Assembly: GCF_015355755.1 (NCBI RefSeq)
Contig: NZ_JACVEE010000008.1
Coordinates: 1-64,000 of the forward strand
From: Nocardia sp. XZ_19_385
GTDB taxonomy: Bacteria > Actinomycetota > Actinomycetes > Mycobacteriales > Mycobacteriaceae
DNA: 64,000 bases
Reading direction: 5' to 3'
This document shows positions 9,469 through 18,671 of the stretch, piece by piece. The notes beneath the pieces were generated by a model that had not been told where the DNA came from, did not search any database, and worked only from the letters and a program-made list of their open reading frames with translations. Both the position numbers and the translations under genes were made by a program. How positions within the stretch are numbered: position 1 is the first letter of the stretch; each line of letters begins with the position of its first letter.

Positions 9469-9540
9469 ACCTGCAGAGTAAGCCGCTGACCAGCTCAAAC
9501 GGAGGCAGCGCGCCCGGCGTTTCGTACAAATCCGACAGGA

Positions 9541-10002
9541 TTACCCGGCGTTCGCTCGCAGATACTGCAGGGCCTCGTCCGCGTGCACGTCGGCGCGCAG
9601 CTCACCGGTGATCACCTTGCCGACGGTGCGGTCGGTCCCGATGACGAAGGTCTGCCGCTTCACCGGCGCGAGCTTGCCGAGCAGGCCACGCTTGACGCCG
9701 AACTGCTCGGCCACCGTGCCGTCGACATCCGACAGCAGCGGATAACCCAGCCCCTGCCGTTCGGCGAACCCGGCCTGCACGTCCACCCGATCCGCGCTGA
9801 TGCCGACGCAGGTGGCGCCGAGCGCCTTGAACTCGGTGGCGAGATCCCGGAAGTGGCACGCCTCCTTGGTGCACACCGGGGTGTTCGCGCCGGGATAGAA
9901 GAACAGCACCACGGGTCCGCCGGCGAGCAACTCGTCGAGGGAACGGGTGGTGCCGGTCTGGTCGGGGAGCTCGAACTGGGGAGCGAGCTGGCCTGGCTTC
10001 AT
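9541..10002 (-). CDS. bcpB: Peroxiredoxin (BCP/PrxQ type)
   Basis: 153 residues of the thioredoxin fold. It should reduce hydroperoxides through the peroxidatic Cys in PGANTPVCTKEACHF (about residue 45), with a second Cys five residues later as resolving cysteine, typical of atypical two-Cys BCP proteins. Other conserved parts are LPDQTGTTRSL, GISADRVDVQ and FGVKRG. ATG 10002 starts the standard MKPGQLAPQFELPDQ N-terminus; an extension to 10044 is open but not conserved. M. tuberculosis has bcpB just before trpE, matching this position. Confidence 0.9.
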   Translation of the reverse strand: MKPGQLAPQFELPDQTGTTRSLDELLAGGPVVLFFYPGANTPVCTKEACHFRDLATEFKALGATCVGISADRVDVQAGFAERQGLGYPLLSDVDGTVAEQFGVKRGLLGKLAPVKRQTFVIGTDRTVGKVITGELRADVHADEALQYLRANAG

Positions 10003-10098
10003 GAAAACGGACAGTACCGAAAACCACGCATCCCCGGCGGCCACGGCCGTGACGAGGGGAGGAGCGGCCGGGATGCCGGGGATGCGGGACGGGTGACT

Positions 10099-10407
10099 TC
10101 AGACGCCGATGAGGGCGGCGACCTCGGGGTTCTTGATATCCATGACATCGAGGATGCCGTGGGCGCGCAGGAACGGCTTGAGCTCCCGGATGCGGTCGCT
10201 GTGGTCGGCGTACTCGTCCGGGAAGTGGTTGCGGTCCAGCGACTCGAGGGCCTTCACATAGGTGACGAAGGAAGCGAGCGCGTTGTAGGTACTGGCGACC
10301 TGGGGGCCACCCATGCCGTTCAGTCCGACCATCCGCGGAGGTTGGCCGGGCATCGAGCCCGGCGCGGCGTGCCGGCCCTCCGGCCCCGCCTGTTGCGAGG
10401 GGTACAT
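10099..10407 (-). CDS. Small conserved-looking hypothetical protein
   Basis: 102 residues, function unknown. The N-terminal third (MYPSQQAGPEGRHAAPGSMPGQPPRM) is flexible and Pro/Gly-rich. The rest is helical (ASTYNALASFVTYVKALESLDRNHFPDEYADH and RIRELKPFLRAHGILDVMDI). ATG 10407 is preceded by GAGGAGA seven bases upstream, a strong ribosome-binding site that decides this start over the upstream in-frame ATG at 10497. It is divergent from trpE with about 200 bases between them. No membrane helix or signal peptide. Confidence 0.65.
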   Translation of the reverse strand: MYPSQQAGPEGRHAAPGSMPGQPPRMVGLNGMGGPQVASTYNALASFVTYVKALESLDRNHFPDEYADHSDRIRELKPFLRAHGILDVMDIKNPEVAALIGV

Positions 10408-10610
10408 CAATTGTCTCCTCTCGATCTTCGGTACCGCGTGACTGGGATCCAGCTGGTTGAAGGTGGAACGCAGCGAGTGTAGTGACGCCTGCCACATGCC
10501 ATTTCAGGGCATGAGAACCGGTCGGTTGGACTTGACCGGCTCGTGCGGTTTGCCGGGAACGTCGGCGGGGCGGGTAAGGACAGCGCAGCCGGACTTGGGA
10601 TGATGGTGCA

Positions 10611-12161
10611 ATGCCTGCCGCGTCCGCTCCCACCACCACGACCCGCGCACAGTTCCATCTCCTGGCCGCGGAGCATCGGGTGGTCCCGGTGATCCGAAAG
10701 GTGCTGGCCGACTCCGAAACCCCACTGTCTGCCTACCGCAAGCTGGCCGGGGACCGGGCGGGAACCTTCCTGTTCGAGTCCGCGGAGAACGGTCGCTCCT
10801 GGTCGCGCTGGTCGTTCATCGGCGCCGGCAGCCCCTCCGCCTTGACCGTGGTCGACGGCGAAGCCACCTGGCTCGGCAACATCCCTGCGGACGCGCCGTC
10901 GGGCGGTGACCCGCTGGAGGCGCTGCGGGAGACCCTGCAGCTGCTACAGACCGAACGCCTACCCGGCCTGCCCCCGCTGACCGGCGGCATGGTCGGCTAC
11001 CTCGGCTACGACGCCGTGCGCCGCATGGAACGCCTGCCGAACGTGGCCCTCGACGATCTGCAGCTGCCCGAGATGGTCCTGATGCTGGCCACCGACCTCG
11101 CCGCGTTCGACCACCACGAGGGCGCGATCACGCTGATCGCCAACGCCGTCAACTGGAACGGCACCACCGAGGGCGTCGACGAGGCCTACGACGACGCGGT
11201 GGCCCGGCTGGACCGGATGACCGAAGCGCTCGCCGCGCCCGCGGCGTCCACGGTCTCGGTCTTCGATCAGCCCGAACCGGAGTACATCCGCCGCCGCACC
11301 CCCGACGAGTTCGGTGCGGGCGTGCGCCGCCTGGTCAAGGAGATCGAGGCGGGCGAGGCGTTCCAGGTGGTGCTCTCGCAGCGCTTCGAAATGGACTACG
11401 ACGGTTCCCCGCTGGATCTGTACCGGATGCTGCGGGCCTCGAATCCGAGCCCGTACATGTACCTGATCCACGTCCCGGACGGTGACGGCGGCACGGCTTT
11501 CTCGATCGTCGGATCCAGCCCGGAAGCGCTGGTCACCGTGAAAGAGGGGGTGGCGACGACACATCCGATCGCGGGCACCCGCTGGCGCGGCGTCACCGAA
11601 GAGGACGACCTGCTGCTGGAGAAGGGCCTGCTCGCGGACGAGAAGGAGAACGCCGAGCATCTGATGCTCGTCGACCTGGGCCGCAATGATCTGGGCCGGG
11701 TCTGCCAGCCGGGCACGGTGCGCGTCACCGAGTACCGGCACATCGAGCGCTACAGCCACGTCATGCACCTGGTTTCCACGGTCTCCGGGCGTCTGGCGGC
11801 CGGCAAGATCGCGCTGGACGCGGTGCGCGCCTGTTTCCCGGCGGGCACGCTCTCGGGTGCGCCGAAGGTCCGGGCGATGGAACTCATCGAGGAGCTCGAA
11901 CCGACCCGGCGCGGCATCTATGGCGGCGTGGTCGGCTATCTCGACTTCGCCGGGGACGCCGACACCGCGATCGCGATTCGCACCGCGCTGATCAAGGACG
12001 GCACCGCCTACGTGCAGGCCGGCGCGGGTGTCGTCGCGGACTCGGACCCGGATTACGAAGACGTGGAGTCCCGCAACAAGGCGATGGCGGTCCTCAAGGC
12101 CATCGCCGCGGCCAAGACGGTGCGGGCCTACGGGGCCGAAATCCGAAGCGAGAACGGCTGA
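10611..12161 (+). CDS. trpE: Anthranilate synthase component I
   Basis: 516 residues. It converts chorismate to anthranilate, using ammonia delivered by the TrpG glutaminase, which is not in this window. The feedback-inhibition segment corresponding to the LLES motif appears as FLFESAENG (about 52-60). The C-terminal chorismate-binding domain shows [35 protein letters not shown] and [21 protein letters not shown]. Start ATG 10611 has no strong ribosome-binding site. I looked for a leader peptide with tandem Trp codons in the 200 bases upstream and did not find one. Confidence 0.96.
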   Translation: MPAASAPTTTTRAQFHLLAAEHRVVPVIRKVLADSETPLSAYRKLAGDRAGTFLFESAENGRSWSRWSFIGAGSPSALTVVDGEATWLGNIPADAPSGGDPLEALRETLQLLQTERLPGLPPLTGGMVGYLGYDAVRRMERLPNVALDDLQLPEMVLMLATDLAAFDHHEGAITLIANAVNWNGTTEGVDEAYDDAVARLDRMTEALAAPAASTVSVFDQPEPEYIRRRTPDEFGAGVRRLVKEIEAGEAFQVVLSQRFEMDYDGSPLDLYRMLRASNPSPYMYLIHVPDGDGGTAFSIVGSSPEALVTVKEGVATTHPIAGTRWRGVTEEDDLLLEKGLLADEKENAEHLMLVDLGRNDLGRVCQPGTVRVTEYRHIERYSHVMHLVSTVSGRLAAGKIALDAVRACFPAGTLSGAPKVRAMELIEELEPTRRGIYGGVVGYLDFAGDADTAIAIRTALIKDGTAYVQAGAGVVADSDPDYEDVESRNKAMAVLKAIAAAKTVRAYGAEIRSENG

Positions 12162-12166
12162 TCCGC

Positions 12167-12910
12167 ATGACTGCTGAACCCGATCAACCCCGATCCACCC
12201 CGGGCGCGACCCCGCCCGATGCCGGGGCCCGGACTGCGCCCCGCAAGAACGGCGTCCGTGGCGCGATCGCCCTGATGGCGCTGGCCGCCGCTCTCATGTG
12301 GGCGTCCTCCCGTTTGACCTGGTACACGGTCTCGTCCTCCGACGGCCTCACCGAGCCCCGCACGGACCACCTGAACGGCAGTGTCTGGTTCGGCGCGCTC
12401 ACTCCGTTGGCGCTGGTGCTGTTGGCCGCGATCGCCGCTGTGCTGGCCACCCGTGGCTGGCTGCGCCGCCTGATCGGTGTGCTCGTCGCACTGATCGCCG
12501 CGGTGACCGCGGTGCCCGCGTTCGCGTTGTTCACCGGTTCCGGGGATCTTCCGGGACGTGCCATGGCGCTGGCGGAATTGCCCGGGCGCGCCGGTTTTAC
12601 CTCCGGCTACTCCTCGGCGCTGGGCCCCGCCCTGTCCTTCGTCGCGGCGCTGGCGGCGTTCGCGGCGGGTGTCCTGCTCGCCCGCATGCCCCGCGAGGGC
12701 ACTCAGCTGTCGGGCAAATACGACAATCCGTCCGCGCGCCGCGAGGCGGCCACCGAACAGGTCGAAAACCAGCGCACCGCGGACAAACCGGACGGGCAGC
12801 TCTCCGAGCGGGTGCTCTGGGACGCCCTCGACGCGGGCACCGACCCCACCGACGACGGGCCGAAACCCGGTGCGCGGGCCACTGATTCGCGCGGCGGCAA
12901 GGCCGACTGA
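12167..12910 (+). CDS. Trp operon-associated membrane protein (TIGR02234 type)
   Basis: 247 residues with four hydrophobic segments (about 26-43, 77-99, 104-124 and 151-175), a proline-rich N-terminus and a long charged C-terminal tail. It matches the Trp-associated membrane protein found between trpE and trpC in mycobacteria (Rv1610) and other actinobacteria. Its biochemical role is unknown. It starts five bases after the trpE stop, so it is co-transcribed. A signature WYTV segment lies in the first periplasmic loop (RLTWYTVSSSDGL), where other members also have a WY pair (recalled). Confidence 0.85.
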   Translation: MTAEPDQPRSTPGATPPDAGARTAPRKNGVRGAIALMALAAALMWASSRLTWYTVSSSDGLTEPRTDHLNGSVWFGALTPLALVLLAAIAAVLATRGWLRRLIGVLVALIAAVTAVPAFALFTGSGDLPGRAMALAELPGRAGFTSGYSSALGPALSFVAALAAFAAGVLLARMPREGTQLSGKYDNPSARREAATEQVENQRTADKPDGQLSERVLWDALDAGTDPTDDGPKPGARATDSRGGKAD

Positions 12911-12911
12911 C

Positions 12912-13097
12912 GTGACCGAGACCACTTTCGGCATCCGATTGCCTCGAATTCGCGAGCGGCCCGCGCGCCGCCAGCCCAACCCCGGCGCGACCGGGAATCT
13001 GCCCGCCATTTATTCTTTGTCAGCATCGGTGAGACAGCGCCTGGGGGGATTCTCAGGCAGCAAGTCCGTCTCCCCAGAAAGGATTCGAGCCAGATGA
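12912..13097 (+). CDS. Possible small basic ORF between the membrane protein gene and trpC
   Basis: A GTG-initiated frame of 61 codons begins one base after the stop of the preceding gene and its TGA overlaps the trpC start as ATGA. The product ([20 protein letters not shown]...) is basic, with Arg- and Pro-rich beginning and Ser-rich end. Third-codon GC is high in the first half and falls in the second, so coding evidence is mixed. The stretch could instead be a leader region holding the trpC promoter and ribosome-binding site (GAAAGGA at 13076-13082). I list it because the exact fit between two genes is suggestive. Confidence 0.3.
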   Translation: MTETTFGIRLPRIRERPARRQPNPGATGNLPAIYSLSASVRQRLGGFSGSKSVSPERIRAR

Positions 13098-13912
13098 CGG
13101 TACTCGACTCGATTCTCGACGGGGTCCGCGCGGATGTGGCCGCTCGGGAAGCCCTCCTGGATTTCCAGGGCATCAAAGCCGCCGCGACCAAGGCCCCTTC
13201 CCCGCTCGACGCGCGCGCCGCGCTCCTCGAAGACGGCATCGGCGTGATCGCGGAGGTCAAGCGGGCCTCGCCCTCCAAGGGCGCGCTCGCCGACATCCCG
13301 GACCCGGCCAACCTGGCCAAGGCCTACGAGGACGGCGGCGCCCGGATCATCTCCGTGCTCACCGAGGGCCGCCGCTTCGGCGGTTCGCTCGACGATCTGG
13401 ACGCGGTCCGCGCCTCGGTGTCGATCCCGATCCTGCGCAAGGATTTCGTGGTCGGCCCGTACCAGATCCACGAGGCGCGCGCCCACGGCGCCGACGTCAT
13501 CCTGCTGATCGTGGCGGCGCTGGAGCAGGACACCCTCTCCGCGCTGATCGATCGCACCGAATCGCTGGGCATGACCGCCCTGGTCGAGGTGCACACCGAG
13601 GAAGAGGCCGACCGCGCGCTGGAAGCCGGCGCCTCGGTGATCGGCGTGAACGCCCGCAACCTGAAGACTCTCGAGGTGGACCGCGACGTGTTCGCGCGGA
13701 TCGCACCGGGCCTACCCTCCGAGGTCATCCGCATCGCCGAATCCGGGATTCGCGGCACCGCCGATCTGCTCGCCTACGCGGGCGCGGGCGCGGACGCTGT
13801 CCTGGTCGGTGAAGGCCTGGTGACCAGTGGTGATCCGCGGGCCGCTGTGCTGCAGCTGGTGACAGCCGGTACGCACCCCTCCTGCCCGAAGCCCGTCCGG
13901 CGGGGCCGCTGA
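13094..13912 (+). CDS. trpC: Indole-3-glycerol phosphate synthase
   Basis: 272-residue TIM barrel that closes the indole ring of CdRP with decarboxylation. Recognisable parts are [16 protein letters not shown] with catalytic Glu and Lys (about 52-67), [22 protein letters not shown] with the catalytic Lys, and [15 protein letters not shown] and [12 protein letters not shown] at the phosphate site. The precursor CdRP would come from PriA in this organism. The start has a clear ribosome-binding site. trpB starts three bases after its stop. Confidence 0.97.
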   Translation: MTVLDSILDGVRADVAAREALLDFQGIKAAATKAPSPLDARAALLEDGIGVIAEVKRASPSKGALADIPDPANLAKAYEDGGARIISVLTEGRRFGGSLDDLDAVRASVSIPILRKDFVVGPYQIHEARAHGADVILLIVAALEQDTLSALIDRTESLGMTALVEVHTEEEADRALEAGASVIGVNARNLKTLEVDRDVFARIAPGLPSEVIRIAESGIRGTADLLAYAGAGADAVLVGEGLVTSGDPRAAVLQLVTAGTHPSCPKPVRRGR

Positions 13913-13914
13913 CG

Positions 13915-15162
13915 ATGAGCGTGCTTCCCAAGGCGAGCGACGGCGTCCACGACAAGAGCAGCCACGAACCCGATCAGGGCGGCCACTGGGGCGCCTACGG
14001 CGGACGGCATGTGCCCGAGGCGCTGATGGCCGTGATCGAAGAGGTCACCGCCGAATACGAGAAGTGCCGGACCGACCCCAACTTCCTCGATGAGCTGGAT
14101 CGGTTGCAGCGCGACTACACCGGGCGGCCGTCGCCGGTGTTCGAATGCACCAGGCTGGCCGAGCACGCCGGTGGTGCGCGCATCCTGCTCAAGCGGGAAG
14201 ACCTGAACCACACCGGTTCGCACAAGATCAACAATGTGCTGGGTCAGGCGCTGCTGGCCAAGCGGATGGGCAAGACCCGGGTCATCGCCGAAACCGGCGC
14301 GGGCCAGCACGGCGTCGCCACCGCCACGGCGTGCGCGCTGCTCGGCCTCGAGTGCATCATCTACATGGGCGCCGTCGACACCGCCCGCCAGGCGCTGAAC
14401 GTGGCCCGCATGCGGCTGCTCGGCTCCGAGGTGATCTCGGTGGAGACCGGATCGCAGACCCTCAAGGACGCGATCAACGAGGCGCTGCGCGACTGGGTCT
14501 CGCACGCCGACGACACCTACTACTGCTTCGGCACCGCCGCGGGCCCGCACCCGTTCCCGATGATGGTGCGCGATTTCCAGCGCATCGTCGGCATGGAGGC
14601 GCGCGCCCAGGTACAGACCCAGACCGGGCGCCTGCCCGACGCGGTCGTGGCCTGTGTCGGCGGCGGTTCCAACGCGATCGGCATCTTCCATCCGTTCCTG
14701 GACGATAAGGACGTTCGCCTGATCGGTTTCGAGGCGGCCGGTGACGGCGTCGAAACCGGAAGGCACGCGGCCACTTTCACCGGCGGCACCCCCGGTGCGT
14801 TCCAGGGCGCTTACTCGTACCTGTTGCAGGACGAGGACGGCCAGACCATCGAATCGCATTCGATCTCGGCCGGTCTGGACTATCCGGGCGTCGGCCCGGA
14901 GCACGCGTTCCTCAAGGATGTCGGCCGCGCCGAATACCGGCCGATCACCGACACCGAGGCGATGGACGCGCTGCTGCTGCTGTCCCGTGCCGAGGGCATC
15001 ATCCCGGCGATCGAATCCGCGCACGCCGTGGCGGGCGCGCTGCAGCTGGGCAAGGAACTCGGCGAGGGCGCGATCATCCTGGTGAACCTGTCCGGTCGCG
15101 GCGATAAGGATATGGACACCGCGGCCAAGTGGTTCGGGCTGATCGACGAGGAGCAGAAGTGA
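13915..15162 (+). CDS. trpB: Tryptophan synthase beta chain
   Basis: 415 residues, PLP-dependent. It joins indole to serine-derived aminoacrylate in the alpha2-beta2 complex. The PLP lysine lies in [13 protein letters not shown] (about residue 105), the phosphate-binding loop is [10 protein letters not shown], and the catalytic Glu is in ETGAGQHGV. The short N-terminal extension before [12 protein letters not shown] is normal for actinobacteria. Its stop overlaps the trpA start (GTGA), so the two subunits are translationally coupled. Confidence 0.97.
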   Translation: MSVLPKASDGVHDKSSHEPDQGGHWGAYGGRHVPEALMAVIEEVTAEYEKCRTDPNFLDELDRLQRDYTGRPSPVFECTRLAEHAGGARILLKREDLNHTGSHKINNVLGQALLAKRMGKTRVIAETGAGQHGVATATACALLGLECIIYMGAVDTARQALNVARMRLLGSEVISVETGSQTLKDAINEALRDWVSHADDTYYCFGTAAGPHPFPMMVRDFQRIVGMEARAQVQTQTGRLPDAVVACVGGGSNAIGIFHPFLDDKDVRLIGFEAAGDGVETGRHAATFTGGTPGAFQGAYSYLLQDEDGQTIESHSISAGLDYPGVGPEHAFLKDVGRAEYRPITDTEAMDALLLLSRAEGIIPAIESAHAVAGALQLGKELGEGAIILVNLSGRGDKDMDTAAKWFGLIDEEQK

Positions 15163-15959
15163 GTCAGCAGTCCCGCCTCGCGGAGACTTTCGCCGCGGCG
15201 CGCTCGGAGAACCGCGCCGCGCTCATCGGCTACCTGCCCGCGGGCTACCCGGATCTCGACGGGTCCATCGAGGTCTGCAAGGCGATGGTCGAATCCGGTT
15301 GCGACATCATCGAAGTGGGCGTCGCGTACTCCGATCCGGTGATGGACGGCCCCACCATCCAGCAGGCCGCCGAGCAGGCGCTGCGCGGGGGCGTGCGGGT
15401 CAAGGATGTCTTCACCGTCGTCGAGGCGATCACTCAGGCCGGTGGCCAGGCGGTCGTCATGACCTACTGGAACCCGGTGCTCCGCTACGGCGTGGACCGC
15501 TTCGCGCGCGACCTCGCCGGCGCCGGCGGCGCGGGCCTGATCACCCCGAACCTCATCCCCGAGGAAGCCGACGACTGGTTCGTCGCCTCGGCGGCGCACG
15601 ATCTGGATCGCATCTTCCTGGTCGCGCCCTCCTCCACCGAGGAGCGGTTGGTCAAGACGCTGGAAGCCTCGAGCGGCTTCATCTACGCGGCGTCCACCAT
15701 GGGCGTCACCGGCGCCCGGGACGCGGTGTCGTCGATGGCGCCCGCGCTGTGCGCCCGCGTGCGCACCCACTCCGACATCCCGATCGGTGTCGGCCTCGGT
15801 GTGCGCTCCGGTGCGCAGGCGGCGGAGATCGCTGCCTACGCGGACGGCGTCATCGTCGGTTCGGCCCTCGTCAGCGCCGCGGGCGAAAGCCTGGCCGCGG
15901 TGCGCGCGTTGACCGCCGAACTCGCCGAGGGCGTGCGCTCGGCCACCGTTTCGTCCTAG
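15159..15959 (+). CDS. trpA: Tryptophan synthase alpha chain
   Basis: 266-residue TIM barrel that cleaves indole-3-glycerol phosphate to indole and glyceraldehyde 3-phosphate. Catalytic Glu and Asp are visible in [21 protein letters not shown] (about 50-70); [13 protein letters not shown] and [11 protein letters not shown] bind the phosphate. GTG 15159 is the natural start ([11 protein letters not shown]) and overlaps the trpB stop by four bases. It is followed by a short palindromic repeat and lgt. Confidence 0.96.
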   Translation: MSQQSRLAETFAAARSENRAALIGYLPAGYPDLDGSIEVCKAMVESGCDIIEVGVAYSDPVMDGPTIQQAAEQALRGGVRVKDVFTVVEAITQAGGQAVVMTYWNPVLRYGVDRFARDLAGAGGAGLITPNLIPEEADDWFVASAAHDLDRIFLVAPSSTEERLVKTLEASSGFIYAASTMGVTGARDAVSSMAPALCARVRTHSDIPIGVGLGVRSGAQAAEIAAYADGVIVGSALVSAAGESLAAVRALTAELAEGVRSATVSS

Positions 15960-15980
15960 CGGCGACCGGCCCGGCCTCCC

Positions 15981-16008
15981 CGTCATCCCGGCGAAAGCCG
16001 GGACCCAG
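15981..16008. repeat. REP-like palindromic element between trpA and lgt
   Basis: Inside CGTCATCCCGGCGAAAGCCGGGAC a perfect 7-bp stem (15986-15992 with 15997-16003) closes a GAAA tetraloop. The same CGTCATCCCGGCGAAAGCCGGGA core is familiar as a dispersed repeat in several high-GC genomes (recalled). No other copy was seen in this window. There is no T run after it, so it is a poor terminator; it could stabilise the trp mRNA 3' side or mark a mobile repeat. Confidence 0.6.
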
Positions 16009-16021
16009 TACGGTTGCCAGC

Positions 16022-17179
16022 GTGACCGTACAAGTCTTGGCAGACACCGCGGCGGCCGGAACCAGCGTGCTGGCCTACATCCCCAGCCCGCCGCAGGGGG
16101 TGTGGCACCTCGGGCCGCTCCCGCTGCGGGCCTACGCCCTGTGCATCATCATCGGCATCGTCGTCGCCATCTGGTGGGGCGACAAGCGGTGGCAGGCGCG
16201 CGGCGGGCAACCGGGGACCGTTCTCGACGTCGCGATGTTCGCGGTGCCCTTCGGCTTGATCGGCGGTCGCCTCTATCACGTGGCCACCGACTGGCAGAAG
16301 TACTTCGGCGCCGGCAAGAACCCGATCGAGGCGCTCTACATCTGGCAGGGCGGCCTGGGCATCTGGGGTGCGGTGTTCCTCGGTGGCGTCGGCGCCTGGA
16401 TCGGCTGCCGGATGTATCGAATCCCGTTGCCCGCCTTCGGTGATGCCATCGCGCCGCCGATCCTGCTGGCCCAGGCCATCGGCCGGCTCGGCAACTACTT
16501 CAATCAGGAGCTGTACGGTCGCGAGACCGATCTGCCGTGGGGCCTCGAGATCTACCCGCGCTTCGACGCGAACGGCAAGCTGGACATGATGAACGGCGTC
16601 TCCAACGGGATTGCCGAGAAGGTCGTGCAGCCGACGTTCCTCTATGAGCTGCTGTGGAACGTGCTGGTGGTTTACCTGCTGGTGCAGATCGATAAGCGCT
16701 ACCGGATCGGGCACGGCCGGTTGTTCGCCCTCTACGTGGCGGGTTACTGCGTGGGCCGGTTCGTGGTGGAGCTGCTGCGCGACGACGAGGCCACCCACAT
16801 CGCGGGTATCCGGATCAACAACTTCACCGCGGCGCTCGTATTCCTCGCTGCCATCGCCTATTTCGTGTTCGCCACCCGCGGCCGGGAAACCCCGGCGCAG
16901 CTGCAGCCCGGCGGGATGGAACGGCCCTGGCCGTGGCAGGTCGGTGCATTGCGCAGGGGCGGCGCGGAATCCGAAGCCGCGGACCGCGAGCCTGTCGTCA
17001 CGCTCGAGAAGACCGAAACCACGGAATCCGCTGCGCCGGACAAAGAATCCGAGCCGGACGTAAACGAAACCGCGACCCCTGGCGATAAGGATCCGGAGAC
17101 CGGCGACACCGAGCCGGAGGCCGAGCCGTCGGGGATCGATGCGACAAAATCGGGTGATTCGGGCAAGAATGTCACCTGA
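16022..17179 (+). CDS. lgt: Prolipoprotein diacylglyceryl transferase
   Basis: 385 residues, seven-helix integral membrane enzyme that transfers diacylglycerol from phosphatidylglycerol to the lipobox cysteine of prolipoproteins. Signatures include GGRLYHVATDW, GGLGIWGAVFLGG and the Lgt motif GRLGNYFNQELYGRETDLPWG. GTG 16022 is taken as the start; the open frame continues far upstream only as a shadow of trpA. After the last helix (about residue 285) there is an acidic, low-complexity tail of roughly 90 residues rich in Glu, Thr, Asp and Pro, as seen in other mycolata. Likely substrates encoded here include the three lipoprotein-type binding proteins. Confidence 0.95.
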   Translation: MTVQVLADTAAAGTSVLAYIPSPPQGVWHLGPLPLRAYALCIIIGIVVAIWWGDKRWQARGGQPGTVLDVAMFAVPFGLIGGRLYHVATDWQKYFGAGKNPIEALYIWQGGLGIWGAVFLGGVGAWIGCRMYRIPLPAFGDAIAPPILLAQAIGRLGNYFNQELYGRETDLPWGLEIYPRFDANGKLDMMNGVSNGIAEKVVQPTFLYELLWNVLVVYLLVQIDKRYRIGHGRLFALYVAGYCVGRFVVELLRDDEATHIAGIRINNFTAALVFLAAIAYFVFATRGRETPAQLQPGGMERPWPWQVGALRRGGAESEAADREPVVTLEKTETTESAAPDKESEPDVNETATPGDKDPETGDTEPEAEPSGIDATKSGDSGKNVT

Positions 17180-17270
17180 TCGTCGCGGGTAACTTGTTCG
17201 CCCCGTTCGGCAGATCGACGAATGCCGGGGGCCGGCAAGGGGTACCCGCGCACGAATGAGGAGGACATCA

Positions 17271-17762
17271 GTGACCGACCCTTACCAGAACAATCCTGGA
17301 TACGGCGGCCAGCCACAGTACGGCCCGCCCGGTACGGGTCCTGATCTGAGCAAGCAGCCTTCGGATCCCTATGCGCAGCAGCCCCAGTACGGTCAGCCGT
17401 CGGATCCCTACGCCCAGCAGCCGCAGTACGGTCAGCCGCAGTACGGCCAGCCGGGTGGCTACCCGCCGGCCGCCCCGTACGGTGGCATGCCGGGTATGGA
17501 TCCGGAAGCGCCGTACGGCCGTGACATGTACGGAGTTCCGTTCTCCGACAAGCAGAAGCTGGTTGCGGGTTTGCTGCAGATCTTCCTCGGCGCGTTCGGC
17601 GCGGGCCGTTTCTACACCGGCCACACCAATCTCGCGATCGCCCAGATCGCGGTCGTCTGGCTGACCTGTGGTCTCGGTGGCATCTGGCCGCTGATCGACG
17701 GCATCCAGATGCTCATGGGCAGCGTGCCCGACGCACACGGACGCCCGCTGCGCGAGGGCTAG
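17271..17762 (+). CDS. TM2-domain membrane protein with Gln/Tyr/Pro repeats
   Basis: 163 residues. The first 85 are low-complexity, with a repeated DPYAQQPQYGQP unit (two full copies and a partial QYGQP pair). The C-terminal half is a TM2 domain: two helices (about 100-120 and 125-145) linked by the GRFYTGHTNLAIAQ turn, with SDKQKLVAGLLQIFLGAFGAGRFY as its start. GTG 17271 follows GAGGAGG at 17259-17264. TM2 proteins are small and of unknown function. Its own terminator follows. Confidence 0.85.
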   Translation: MTDPYQNNPGYGGQPQYGPPGTGPDLSKQPSDPYAQQPQYGQPSDPYAQQPQYGQPQYGQPGGYPPAAPYGGMPGMDPEAPYGRDMYGVPFSDKQKLVAGLLQIFLGAFGAGRFYTGHTNLAIAQIAVVWLTCGLGGIWPLIDGIQMLMGSVPDAHGRPLREG

Positions 17763-17775
17763 ACTTAGGCAGGAC

Positions 17776-17808
17776 AACACCCCACTTCGTCCGAAGTGGG
17801 GTGTTTTC
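17776..17808 (+). terminator. Rho-independent terminator after the TM2 gene
   Basis: A perfect 14-bp stem (17776-17789 with 17792-17805) with a 2-base loop, followed by TTTTCG. It lies 14 bases after the stop codon of the TM2-domain gene. Confidence 0.92.
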
Positions 17809-17909
17809 GTGTGTCAAGTGTTTCGCGCGGCAAGATCGCGATACTGTGCAACGCAGCAGACCCGGAGTAGGTTGGGTCGGATTTTGGGTTGAAGAGACGA
17901 GGGATTCCG

Positions 17910-18665
17910 ATGCGCCGCAAGCTATTCGCCGCCGCCATGCTCGCTATCGTCGCCGCCACCGGGCTGTCCGCCTGCGGTAGCGACGATTCGACTGTGCTGA
18001 AGGTCGGCACCGAGGGCACCTATGCCCCGTTCAGCTTCCAGGGGCCGGGTCTCAAGCTCACCGGCTACGACGTCGAGATCATCGAGGCGGTCGGTCAGAA
18101 GCTGGGCCGCAAGGTGGAATTCGTGCAGACCCCGTGGGACGCGATCTTCGCCGGCCTGGAGTCCAAGCGTTTCGACCTGGTCGCCAACCAGGTGACCGTC
18201 AACGACGAGCGCAAGAACAAGTACTCCTTGTCCCAGCCTTACACCACCTCCGAGGGCGTGATCGTCACCAAGGCCGACAACAACGCCATCACCACCCTGG
18301 CCGACCTGAACGGCAAGACCTGCGCGCAGTCCGCGACCTCCAACTGGAGCAAGGTCGCCACCAAGGCGGGCGCGAAGGTCGAAGCGGTGGAAGGTTTCGT
18401 GCAGGCCATCCAGTTGCTGAAGAACGATCGCGTGGACGCCACCGTCAACGACAACCTCGCCGTCGCCGAGTACAGCACCAAAACCGGCGACACCTCGGTG
18501 AAGATCGCGGGCAAGACCGGGGAGACCAGCCAGCAGGCCTTCGCCGCCCGCAAGGACGACAGCAAGCTGGTCGCCGATATCGACAAGGCACTCGGCGACC
18601 TGCGCGCCGACGGCACGCTGGCGAAGATCTCCGAGAAGTACTTCGGCACCGACGTCAGCAAGTAA
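17910..18665 (+). CDS. Lipoprotein substrate-binding protein of an amino-acid ABC transporter
   Basis: 251 residues, family 3 solute-binding protein. The signal peptide ends in the lipobox LSAC (Cys 22), so it is anchored to the outer face of the membrane. The mature part starts VLKVGTEGTYAPFSFQ and holds the two-lobe SBP domain (LTGYDVEIIEAVGQKLG, TPWDAIFAGLESKRFDLVANQVT). It is nearest in look to cystine or polar amino-acid binders (TcyA/FliY type, recalled). ATG 17910 has GACGAGGG upstream. The permease follows after six bases; no ATPase gene is next to them. Confidence 0.9.
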   Translation: MRRKLFAAAMLAIVAATGLSACGSDDSTVLKVGTEGTYAPFSFQGPGLKLTGYDVEIIEAVGQKLGRKVEFVQTPWDAIFAGLESKRFDLVANQVTVNDERKNKYSLSQPYTTSEGVIVTKADNNAITTLADLNGKTCAQSATSNWSKVATKAGAKVEAVEGFVQAIQLLKNDRVDATVNDNLAVAEYSTKTGDTSVKIAGKTGETSQQAFAARKDDSKLVADIDKALGDLRADGTLAKISEKYFGTDVSK

Positions 18666-18671
18666 CCGCTG

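Noticed and set aside
10407..10611. Trp attenuator before trpE
   Set aside because: A short CCGGTC/GACCGG arm pair exists near 10515-10536, but I found no leader peptide with adjacent Trp codons nor a terminator with a T run.
17371..17470. Tandem repeats in the TM2 gene as a CRISPR or non-coding repeat
   Set aside because: The repeats are in-frame codons for DPYAQQPQYGQP within a coding sequence; no spacers.
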